A program made the position numbers and the translations under genes. A stretch of 64,000 bases of DNA from Acidobacteriota bacterium (GTDB taxonomy: Bacteria; Acidobacteriota; Vicinamibacteria; Marinacidobacterales; Marinacidobacteraceae). Below the pieces are notes generated by a model. The model searched no databases. It saw only the letters and a program-made list of their open reading frames with translations, and was not told where the DNA came from. Position 1 is the first letter of the stretch. Every line of letters begins with the position of its first letter. Positions 57,444 through 64,000 of the stretch are shown piece by piece. The stretch lies in the NCBI GenBank assembly GCA_022828085.1, contig JAJEIY010000049.1, positions 62,001 through 126,000 on the forward strand. Direction: 5' to 3'.

Positions 57444-57914
57444 GTGCCCGCATCTTCGTCCAAAGAGCCCACTCTCGCCGATCTGCTCGAGGCGCTGGAC
57501 CAACTCGCGGGAACGGAGTTCCACGAGGTCGATCTCCGCATCGGAGGGGCTCGTCTGCGCGTCGCGCGGGGACCGGCGGCAGCCGTCGCCACCGCCGTTC
57601 CGGGCACGGTGGCCGCACCCCCGGCGCCGGCGGCTCCCGTGGACGATGGATCCGCGGATGGGGCCGCTTCCGGACTGGAGACCGTGGCCGCGCCGATGGT
57701 GGGGACGTTCTACCGCCGTCCGCGGCCGGAGGCGGAGCCGTTCGTCAGCGTGGGAGATCGCGTCCGCAAGGGGCAGGTCCTCTGCATCATCGAGGCGATG
57801 AAGCTGATGAACAACATCGAGGCCGAGCACAGCGGGGAGATCGTGGAGATCCTCCCCGAGGACGGCTCCGCGGTCCAGTTCGGGGACCGGCTCTTCGCGA
57901 TCCGGCCTTCCTAG
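57444..57914 (+). CDS. accB: acetyl-CoA carboxylase biotin carboxyl carrier protein
   Basis: 156 residues from the GTG at 57444, which gives the usual AccB length; the frame is open further upstream to 57351 without family likeness. Features: N-terminal helical part with L-R-I-G-G-A-R-L-R-V, Ala/Pro-rich linker, and the biotinyl domain with P-M-V-G-T-F-Y-R and the biotin lysine in E-A-M-K-L-M-N. It carries biotin for malonyl-CoA formation, the first step of fatty acid synthesis. accC follows. Confidence 0.92.
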   Translation: MPASSSKEPTLADLLEALDQLAGTEFHEVDLRIGGARLRVARGPAAAVATAVPGTVAAPPAPAAPVDDGSADGAASGLETVAAPMVGTFYRRPRPEAEPFVSVGDRVRKGQVLCIIEAMKLMNNIEAEHSGEIVEILPEDGSAVQFGDRLFAIRPS

Positions 57915-57940
57915 CAGCCTGACTCCGTTCACAGGCTGCT
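57913..57940. repeat. perfect 9-bp inverted repeat between accB and accC
   Basis: AGCAGCCTG, a 10-base loop, CAGGCTGCT. It starts in the accB stop codon and fills the whole gap to the accC GTG. The CAGCCTG/CAGGCTG sequence also occurs inside the MITE-like element (22525, 22697). It could tune the ratio of AccB to AccC by stabilising or partly terminating the message, but no T-run follows. Confidence 0.55.
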
Positions 57941-57943
57941 GAC

Positions 57944-59278
57944 GTGTTCAACAAGGTCCTGATCGCGAACCGCGGCGAAATCGCGGTCCGGATCATCGCG
58001 GCCTGCCGGGATCTCGGCTTGCGGACCGTGATCGCCTATTCGGATGCGGATCGCGACGCCCTGCCGGTGCGGCTCGCGGACGAACACGTCTGCATCGGGC
58101 CGGCCGCCCCCAGGGAGAGCTACCTGGACGTCCCGCGCATCCTGACCGCCGCGGAGATTTCCGGCGCCGACGCCATCCATCCCGGCTACGGATTCCTCGC
58201 GGAGAGCCATGCGCTCGCCGAGGTCTGCGAGGCCTGCCAGGTAACGTTCATCGGTCCGCCCCCGGAGAGCATTCGAAGGATGGGGGACAAGGCGCTCGCG
58301 CGACGCATCATGCACAAGGCCGGGGTGCCGATCCTTCCGGGGACCGAATCCGGCGTGTCCGGCGTCGAGGAGGCCACCCGGGTCGCGGGTGAGGTCGGAT
58401 ACCCGGTCCTGCTGAAGGCTTCTTTCGGCGGCGGCGGACGCGGCATGCGCATCGTGACCAGCGAGTCGGAGCTGGCGCCGGCGCTCAACTCGGCCGCGAC
58501 CGAGGCGCAGGCCGCCTTCGGGGATGCCGAGGTCTACGTCGAGCGGTACCTGCCGAGCGTGCGCCATGTCGAGGTCCAGGTCTTCGCGGACGCTCACGGC
58601 AGCACGGTCCATCTCGGTGAACGGGACTGTTCGGTGCAGCGCCGCCACCAGAAGCTCGTCGAGGAGGCGCCGGGACCCGGCCTCACCGAAGCGACCCGGG
58701 CCAAACTGGGAGAAGCGGCGGTGAAGGCCGCCGAGGCGGTGGGGTACCGGAACGCCGGAACCGTCGAGTTCCTCATGGACCCCGACGGCAACTTCTTCTT
58801 CAGCGAGATGAACGTGCGCATTCAGGTGGAGCACCCGGTTACCGAAATGGTGACCGGACTGGACCTGGTGCGTGAGCAGATCCGCGTGGCCGCGGGGGAG
58901 CCGCTTTCGTTTTCGCAGGAGTCGGTGCAGGTCTCGGGCGCCGCGATCGAGTGCCGGATCAATGCCGAGGATCCGGAGCGGTTCATCCCGAGCCCGGGAA
59001 CCGTTACGGCTTTCCACAGCCCGGGCGGACCCGGGGTGCGGGTGGATACGGCGGCGCACGCGGGAGCGGTCATTCCGCCCTACTACGACTCGCTGGTCGC
59101 CAAACTGATCGTGCACGGCGAGGATCGGGCGCACGCGGTGGCGCGGATGCGGCGGGCGCTCGCCGAAATGGAGGTGGAGGGAATCCACACGACCCTTCCC
59201 CTCCATCGTCGCATCATGGAGAGCGAGGAGTTTCTCGCTGGTGGCTTCGACACCGGGTTCATCGGGCGTCTCCGCTGA
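57944..59278 (+). CDS. accC: acetyl-CoA carboxylase biotin carboxylase
   Basis: 444 residues from a GTG. ATP-grasp biotin carboxylase: F-N-K-V-L-I-A-N-R-G-E-I-A at the N-terminus, H-P-G-Y-G-F-L-A-E, the Gly-rich G-G-G-G-R-G-M, E-R-D-C-S-V-Q-R-R-H-Q-K, and the catalytic E-M-N-V-R-I-Q-V-E-H. It carboxylates the biotin on AccB using ATP and bicarbonate. The carboxyltransferase genes accA and accD are not in this window. Confidence 0.95.
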   Translation: MFNKVLIANRGEIAVRIIAACRDLGLRTVIAYSDADRDALPVRLADEHVCIGPAAPRESYLDVPRILTAAEISGADAIHPGYGFLAESHALAEVCEACQVTFIGPPPESIRRMGDKALARRIMHKAGVPILPGTESGVSGVEEATRVAGEVGYPVLLKASFGGGGRGMRIVTSESELAPALNSAATEAQAAFGDAEVYVERYLPSVRHVEVQVFADAHGSTVHLGERDCSVQRRHQKLVEEAPGPGLTEATRAKLGEAAVKAAEAVGYRNAGTVEFLMDPDGNFFFSEMNVRIQVEHPVTEMVTGLDLVREQIRVAAGEPLSFSQESVQVSGAAIECRINAEDPERFIPSPGTVTAFHSPGGPGVRVDTAAHAGAVIPPYYDSLVAKLIVHGEDRAHAVARMRRALAEMEVEGIHTTLPLHRRIMESEEFLAGGFDTGFIGRLR

Positions 59279-59975
59279 TCGGAGTTCGAGCGCCTTTGAA
59301 CGCACGGCGGCGTCCTGGTGTTCCCGGGCTTTCTTCGCGGCCAGTCCGGTCTATCCGATTCTGGACGCGGGCGTCTTCGGCGACCGGGACCCCGGCCCGG
59401 CGCTCCTCGCGCTCGGGACTGCCGGCATCCGGGTCGTCCAGCTTCGGGGAAAGGGCCTCGGGGCGGGGGCCTTCGCTTCCTGGGTTTCCGCGGGTGTCCG
59501 CGTCGCCGCGGCCAGCGGCGTGCGCGTGGTGGTGAATGATCGCGCCGACGTCGCCCTGCTGACCGGCGCCGACGGAGTGCATCTCGGGCAGGACGACCTG
59601 TCGGCCCGGGCGGTCCGCCGCCTGCTCGGACGCCCGGCGGTGATCGGCATTTCGACCCACACCCGGGCGGAGGTGGAACTCGCGAGGCGCGAACCGGCCG
59701 ACTATCTTGCCGTGGGACCCGTGTTCGATACCGCGACCAAGGCCGACTCCGCACCGGTGGTTTCCCTGGCGGGCGTCCGGGAGGCGCGAGAGCTTTACCG
59801 GGGACCGCTGGTCGCGATCGGCGGCATCAGCCGGACGCGGATCCGCTCGGTCCTCGCCGCCGGGGCCGATGCGGCCGCGGTGATTTCGGCGGTGTCCGGC
59901 GCGTCGCCGCGCGAGATCGGGGACAGGGCGCGGGCGCTCCTGGCCGCGGCCGGGCACCGGCCGGGGGCAGGCTGA
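59241..59975 (+). CDS. thiE: thiamine phosphate synthase
   Basis: 244 residues if the GTG at 59241 (38 bases inside accC) is used; no better in-frame start exists before the conserved Y-P-I-L-D at about residue 38. TenI/ThiE barrel motifs: V-Q-L-R-G-K-G, V-V-N-D-R-A-D-V-A, G-V-H-L-G-Q-D-D-L, G-I-S-T-H-T, Y-L-A-V-G-P-V-F-D-T-A-T-K and I-G-G-I. It joins the pyrimidine and thiazole halves of thiamine. Some relatives are TenI-like aminotransferases of thiazole synthesis; the D-R-A-D and T-A-T-K residues favour ThiE. Confidence 0.85.
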   Translation: MASTPGSSGVSADRSSSAFERTAASWCSRAFFAASPVYPILDAGVFGDRDPGPALLALGTAGIRVVQLRGKGLGAGAFASWVSAGVRVAAASGVRVVVNDRADVALLTGADGVHLGQDDLSARAVRRLLGRPAVIGISTHTRAEVELARREPADYLAVGPVFDTATKADSAPVVSLAGVREARELYRGPLVAIGGISRTRIRSVLAAGADAAAVISAVSGASPREIGDRARALLAAAGHRPGAG

Positions 59976-60012
59976 GAGACTGCGTGAACAACGAGAACCC
60001 GAGGAGAGATTG

Positions 60013-60936
60013 ATGGCCGGAAGGATTCTGGACGGAAAGAAGATCGGCGCCGCGATTCGGGCGGACGCCGCCGAAGCGGCTCGCGAATTCGCGCGCTCGG
60101 GACGGCCGCCGGGACTGGCGGTCGTGCTCGTGGGCGACGACCCCGCCTCGGCGATCTACGTGCGGGGCAAGATCAAGGCCTCGCGGGAGGCCGCGATCGC
60201 CTCCGAGACCCATCGCCTCCCCGCGACGACGACGGCTTCCGAGCTGGCCGGTCTGCTGGAGCGGCTGAACCGGGACGAAGCGGTCGATGCGATCCTGCTG
60301 CAGCTCCCGCTCCCGGACGGGCTCGACGCGTCGGAATTCCTGGCCCGGATTCGTCCGGACAAGGACGTGGACGGCTTCCATCCCGAGAACGTGGGCCGCC
60401 TGGTGGCCGGCCTGCCGGGCCCGTGCCCCTGTACCCCGGCGGGAATCATGGAGATGTTCCGCCGTGAGGAGATTCCGGTCAAGGGATCCCGCGCGGTGGT
60501 CGTCGGGAGAAGCGACATCGTGGGCAAGCCGCTCGCGCTGCTCCTCCTCCATCAGCACGCCACGGTCACGCTCTGTCACTCGCGGACCCGCGACCTCCCC
60601 GCCGTCTGCCGCGAGGCCGACATCCTCTGCACCGCGATCGGCCGGCCGGCGATGGTGCGAGCGGACGCCATCCGCGAGGGCGCCGTCGTCGTGGACGTGG
60701 GGATGAACCGCGCCGAGGACGAGGCGGAGGTGCGCGACTTCTTCGGAGACGACGAGAAGCGGTTGGCGCGGTTCCGCAGGAACGGCTACACGCTGGTCGG
60801 CGACGTCCATCCGGTGGCGATGCGGGAGCGGTCGTCGGCGTACACCCCGGTGCCGGGCGGCGTCGGGCCGCTCACCATCGCGATGCTGCTTGCGAACACC
60901 GTCGCGCTGGCGGTGGCGCGCCAGTCCGATCGGTAG
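60013..60936 (+). CDS. folD: methylenetetrahydrofolate dehydrogenase/cyclohydrolase
   Basis: 307 residues from the ATG at 60013 (a TTG at 60010 would add one residue). FolD motifs: Y-V-R-G-K-I-K with the catalytic lysine, I-L-L-Q-L-P-L-P, D-K-D-V-D-G-F-H-P-E-N-V-G, and G-R-S-D-I-V-G-K-P for NADP binding, ending P-G-G-V-G-P-L-T. It makes 10-formyl-THF for purine and formyl-Met synthesis. A GAGGAGAG site precedes the start. Confidence 0.95.
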   Translation: MAGRILDGKKIGAAIRADAAEAAREFARSGRPPGLAVVLVGDDPASAIYVRGKIKASREAAIASETHRLPATTTASELAGLLERLNRDEAVDAILLQLPLPDGLDASEFLARIRPDKDVDGFHPENVGRLVAGLPGPCPCTPAGIMEMFRREEIPVKGSRAVVVGRSDIVGKPLALLLLHQHATVTLCHSRTRDLPAVCREADILCTAIGRPAMVRADAIREGAVVVDVGMNRAEDEAEVRDFFGDDEKRLARFRRNGYTLVGDVHPVAMRERSSAYTPVPGGVGPLTIAMLLANTVALAVARQSDR

Positions 60937-60939
60937 CCG

Positions 60940-61545
60940 ATGCTTCGGATCGGGCTCACCGGCGGGATTGCGTCGGGGAAGAGCACGGTCCGGCGGGTCT
61001 TCGAGCGCGCCGGGATTCCCATGCTCGACGCCGATTCCCTGACCCACGAGTTCTTCGCTCCGGGCGGGGAACTCGTGGAGGAAGTCGCCGCTCATTTCGG
61101 GGACGACGTCGTCGATCGGGAGGGGGGAATCGACCGCAAGACCCTGGGGGCGCTCGTCTTCGCGGACCCGGCGGAGCGCGCATGGCTGAACGGTGTCGTG
61201 CACCCGCGGATCTGGCAGCGGATCGAGACGTTTCTGGATCAGCGGGAGAAAGAGGGGCGGCGGGTTGCCGGAGTCGAAGCGGCGCTCATGGTGGAGACCG
61301 GGAGCGCCGCCAACTACGATCGACTGGTCGTCGTGGTCTGCCGCCCCCAGCAGCAGTTCGAGCGCCTCGCCGCACGGTCCGGAATGAGTCCCGAGGAGGC
61401 GCGCCTGCGGCTCGCCGCCCAGATGGACCCGCTCGACAAGGCCCGGCACGCCGACGACCTCGTGGATGCCTCGGGAACTCTGGAGGAGACGGAGGTGGCG
61501 GCCGCCGCGGTGGCCCAGGGACTCCTCGCGCGCGCGGGCTCCTGA
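60940..61545 (+). CDS. coaE: dephospho-CoA kinase
   Basis: 201 residues from an ATG 3 bases after folD. P-loop G-L-T-G-G-I-A-S-G-K-S-T, D-A-D-S-L-T-H (the usual D-A-D-x-I-x-R site), and the lid-like R-L-A-A-Q-M. It phosphorylates dephospho-CoA in the last step of coenzyme A synthesis. Convergent with kdsC, with one base between the stop codons. Confidence 0.92.
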   Translation: MLRIGLTGGIASGKSTVRRVFERAGIPMLDADSLTHEFFAPGGELVEEVAAHFGDDVVDREGGIDRKTLGALVFADPAERAWLNGVVHPRIWQRIETFLDQREKEGRRVAGVEAALMVETGSAANYDRLVVVVCRPQQQFERLAARSGMSPEEARLRLAAQMDPLDKARHADDLVDASGTLEETEVAAAAVAQGLLARAGS

Positions 61546-61546
61546 A

Positions 61547-62137
61547 TCAGCCCCAGAAGCGGTACAGCGCGGCGTCGAGCTGTCCGCGGGCTTCCAGGAT
61601 CCGTTCGATGATCTGGCGGACGGCGCCCCGCCCACCCGGGGCGTCGGCGACGAAGTGGACGGATTCCAGGACTGCGGGGTGGGCGTCGGCGGGAGCGGCG
61701 GCGAAGCCGGCCTTCCGTAGCGCCGGCAGGTCCTGCACGTCGTCACCCACGAAGGCGACCTGCTCCGGGAGGAGGCCGAAGGTAGCGCAGGCCTCGTCGA
61801 ACGCGGGCCCCTTGTCGAAGCAACCTTCGCGGAGATAGTCGAGAGACAGTTCCGCGGCGCGCTCTCTCACGGCTCCGGACCGGCGGCCGGTCACGAAACC
61901 CAGGCGCAGGCCGCTCTTCTTAGCCATGACGAGGCCGAGCCCGTCCCGGGAATGGAAGCGCTTTCGCTCGGGAATCCCGGCCTCCTCATCGCCCGGCTCG
62001 AAGGTGCCGTCGGTCAGGACGCCGTCCACGTCGAGCAGGATCGCCTCGATGGCGGCGAGCCGCCGGGCGAGCGGATCGCTCCCGCGTCCCGCGGCCGGCC
62101 GGCCGGCGGCGGAACCGCCGGGGTCCTCGCTGGGCAC
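61547..62137 (-). CDS. kdsC: KDO-8-phosphate phosphatase (KdsC-like HAD)
   Basis: 196 residues from a GTG. HAD subfamily C0 features: L-L-D-V-D-G-V-L-T-D-G with the nucleophile Asp, T-G-R-R-S, K-G-P, and F-V-G-D-D-V-Q-D-L-P. This matches the KdsC/YrbI type that dephosphorylates KDO-8-P for lipopolysaccharide core synthesis, supporting a Gram-negative envelope. A cytidylyl-sugar (CMP-type) HAD role cannot be excluded. It follows pyrG by 26 bases; CTP from PyrG feeds CMP-KDO formation, so the pairing is sensible. Confidence 0.88.
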   Translation of the reverse strand: MPSEDPGGSAAGRPAAGRGSDPLARRLAAIEAILLDVDGVLTDGTFEPGDEEAGIPERKRFHSRDGLGLVMAKKSGLRLGFVTGRRSGAVRERAAELSLDYLREGCFDKGPAFDEACATFGLLPEQVAFVGDDVQDLPALRKAGFAAAPADAHPAVLESVHFVADAPGGRGAVRQIIERILEARGQLDAALYRFWG

Positions 62138-62163
62138 AGGGTGCCGGCAGTCCCGGTGCTGGA

Positions 62164-63828
62164 TCAGCCGGCGGAGACGGCTCCAGCGGAAGCTGGCAGG
62201 GCGGGCCGAGGCCGCCGCTCCCGTTTCTCGAGGGCGGCTCCGATGAAGTCGCTGAAGAGGGGGTGCGGGCGGAGCGGGTTCGACTGGAACTCCGGATGGA
62301 ACTGGACGGCCAGGAACCAGGGATGATCGGGAATCTCGGCGATCTCGTAGAACCCGTCCTCGGTGAAACCGGAGAACTTCATGCCCCGGGACTCCACGAG
62401 TTCCGTGTAGCCGCGCTCGAACTCATACCGGTGCCGGTGGCGCTCGCTGATCCTGGTCCTGCCGTAGGTGCGCGCGGCGAGCGAACCCTCGCGGAGAATG
62501 CAGGTCACGGCCCCCACCCGCATGGTTCCGCCCATCGGTTCAACGCCTTCGAGATTGCGCAGCAACTGGAAGACCTGGTGTTCCGCATCCGGGTTGAGTT
62601 CCTGGGTGCTCGCCCCGTCGAGTCCGCATTCGGCGCGCGCGAACTCCACCACCGCCCATTGGAATCCGTAGCAGATTCCGAAGAACGGCACGCGATCGAT
62701 GCGTGCCCGTCCGGCGGCCCGGGCCATCCCTTCGGTTCCCCGGGATCCGAATCCGCCGGGCACCAGGATGCCGTCGCAGTCGTCGAGCTGGGAAAGATCG
62801 CCATCCTGGAGACTCTCGGCTTCCACCCAGCGAATCTCGACGCGTGCGTCATGGGGAACTCCGCCGTGCACGAGGGCCTCGCTGAGGCTCTTGTAGGAGT
62901 CCTCGAGTTCGACGTACTTGCCGACCACCCCGATCCGGACATCCCGGGAGCCGGTCCGCAGACGCCGGACCAGGTCCTTCCAGTCCGCCAGATCCCGTTC
63001 ACGGGAGGGAAGCTGGAAGTGGTCGAGGATACGGCTGTCCACGCCCTCGGCAGCCAGGTTGAGCGGAACCTCATATACGGATCGCGCGTCCACGGCGGTG
63101 AAGACGGCGTCCGAAGCAACCGACGTATGGAGTCCGATCTTGGCCTTGACTTCGGCGGGCAGGCCCTCCTTGGCGCGGCACAACAGCACGTCGGGCTGGA
63201 TACCGATCGCCCGCAACTCCCGCACGCTGTGCTGGGTGGGTTTGGTCTTGTACTCGCCCGCGGTGGCGATCATCGGAACGAGCGTGAGGTGCAGGAAACA
63301 GACGCGTGACGGGCCCACGTCGAGCCGGAACTGCCGCGCCGCTTCGAGAAAGGGCTGCCCCTCGATGTCACCGACGGTTCCACCGATCTCGACGATGACC
63401 ACGTCGGCGTCGCCGGCGACCGCGATCAGCCGGCGCTTGATTTCGTCCGTCACGTGGGGAATCACCTGGACTGTCGCTCCCAGGTATCCGCCCTGCCGCT
63501 CCCGCTCGATCACGGTCTCGTAGATCTGGCCGCTGGTGACGTTCGAGAGGGCGGAGAACGCGTTGCCGGTGAAGCGCTCGTAGTGCCCCACGTCGAGATC
63601 CGTCTCGGCGCCGTCGTGAGTCACGAAGACCTCGCCGTGCTGGTACGGGCTCATGGTGCCCGGGTCCACGTTCAGATACGGGTCGAACTTGAGGAAAGTG
63701 ACCGAGTATCCCTGCGACTTCAGCAGGCGCCCGATGGATGCCGACGCGATGCCCTTCCCGAGCGAAGAGATCACCCCGCCCGTGACGAAGAGGAAGCGCG
63801 TCTCGGCGGGGAGAGAGGGGAGGCTCAA
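62164..63828 (-). CDS. pyrG: CTP synthase
   Basis: 554 residues from a TTG start. The amidoligase domain starts F-L-F-V-T-G-G-V-I-S-S-L-G-K-G, with K-F-D-P-Y-L-N-V-D-P-G-T-M and E-I-G-G-T-V-G-D-I-E. The glutaminase domain has G-G-F-G-S-R-G and the nucleophile Cys in G-I-C-Y-G-F-Q, plus H-P-E-F at the end. It makes CTP from UTP, glutamine and ATP. The last 170 bases of the window upstream of it show no certain gene; an ATG at 63928 opens a frame to the edge that could be a divergent gene. Confidence 0.96.
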   Translation of the reverse strand: MSLPSLPAETRFLFVTGGVISSLGKGIASASIGRLLKSQGYSVTFLKFDPYLNVDPGTMSPYQHGEVFVTHDGAETDLDVGHYERFTGNAFSALSNVTSGQIYETVIERERQGGYLGATVQVIPHVTDEIKRRLIAVAGDADVVIVEIGGTVGDIEGQPFLEAARQFRLDVGPSRVCFLHLTLVPMIATAGEYKTKPTQHSVRELRAIGIQPDVLLCRAKEGLPAEVKAKIGLHTSVASDAVFTAVDARSVYEVPLNLAAEGVDSRILDHFQLPSRERDLADWKDLVRRLRTGSRDVRIGVVGKYVELEDSYKSLSEALVHGGVPHDARVEIRWVEAESLQDGDLSQLDDCDGILVPGGFGSRGTEGMARAAGRARIDRVPFFGICYGFQWAVVEFARAECGLDGASTQELNPDAEHQVFQLLRNLEGVEPMGGTMRVGAVTCILREGSLAARTYGRTRISERHRHRYEFERGYTELVESRGMKFSGFTEDGFYEIAEIPDHPWFLAVQFHPEFQSNPLRPHPLFSDFIGAALEKRERRPRPALPASAGAVSAG

Positions 63829-64000
63829 GGGGTCAGCCCTCGGTCCCGAATGCCCGCCATGCGGGACATGAGTTTACCAGACGCGGAATGGGCGGGGTGA
63901 CCAAGCCGACCGGCGAGTCGGCAGCGTATGTTCGGAGCGACCGATCCGCAGGCCCGGAAGCGGCGTCCTCTCGGATCGGATCAACAACCCTCCGCCGAGC

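Noticed and set aside
59150..59300. TPP riboswitch for thiE
   Set aside because: thiE starts inside accC with no leader region, so there is no room for a riboswitch and no THI-box sequence was seen.
63928..64000. Start of a plus-strand gene at the right edge
   Set aside because: Only 24 codons are visible from an ATG without a ribosome binding site; too little to support a feature.

Overview
This is a dense, GC-rich bacterial chromosome segment with about 57 protein genes, mostly packed head to tail with 1-4 base start/stop overlaps. No rRNA, tRNA, prophage or transposase gene was seen. TPR proteins next to FG-GAP/ASPIC-UnbV (CRTAC1) proteins, pilMNOPQ followed by accBC, and many secreted lipoproteins suggest an Acidobacteriota-like Gram-negative, perhaps Thermoanaerobaculia. 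That placement is inference; no marker phylogeny was possible.

Layout. 1-6.5 kb: TPR proteins, a DUF1028 protein and two CRTAC1 proteins. 6.7-9.3 kb: molybdate importer modABC. 9.3-18.6 kb: a lipoprotein made of three RidA domains (minus strand), then lysA, small membrane proteins, a CPBP protease (minus), an oversized NAD-dependent DNA ligase and an amidase. 18.6-24.3 kb: fabI, a DRE-TIM acyltransferase, a 32-bp-period tandem repeat array, an agmatinase-family enzyme, a MITE-like element with terminal inverted repeats and a Nudix/metallo-beta-lactamase fusion. 24.3-28 kb: amidohydrolase, an MNT/HEPN toxin-antitoxin pair and a DDAH-like enzyme. 27.9-35.5 kb: AddB, AddA and a degenerate nuclease fragment in one minus-strand operon, with a divergent orphan DNA methyltransferase. 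35.6-46.8 kb: a GH3/serine hydrolase fusion, a histidine-rich metal-binding cassette (two beta-propeller lipoproteins, a polyhistidine lipoprotein and a HupE/UreJ-type membrane protein), ilvE, a NamZ-like muramidase and an M50 protease. 46.8-51.4 kb: leucine operon with an attenuator-like leader (leuA, unknown, leuC, leuD) and tag. 51.4-64 kb: a HExxH lipoprotein, pilMNOPQ, accBC, thiE, folD, coaE, then kdsC and pyrG on the minus strand.

How the genes work together. Branched-chain amino acid synthesis is represented by leuA-leuC-leuD and ilvE, fatty acid synthesis by accBC and fabI, peptidoglycan turnover by the NagZ-like fusion and NamZ, and type IV pilus assembly by pilMNOPQ. The best candidate for an undescribed system is the cassette at 38.5-43.4 kb. 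Three lipoproteins there share nearly the same promoter, 5' leader and signal peptide. One is an almost pure His/Asp/Gly/Ala repeat protein, the two propellers have His-containing tails, and a HupE/UreJ_2-type membrane protein follows. A periplasmic metal buffering or delivery role is inferred, not shown.
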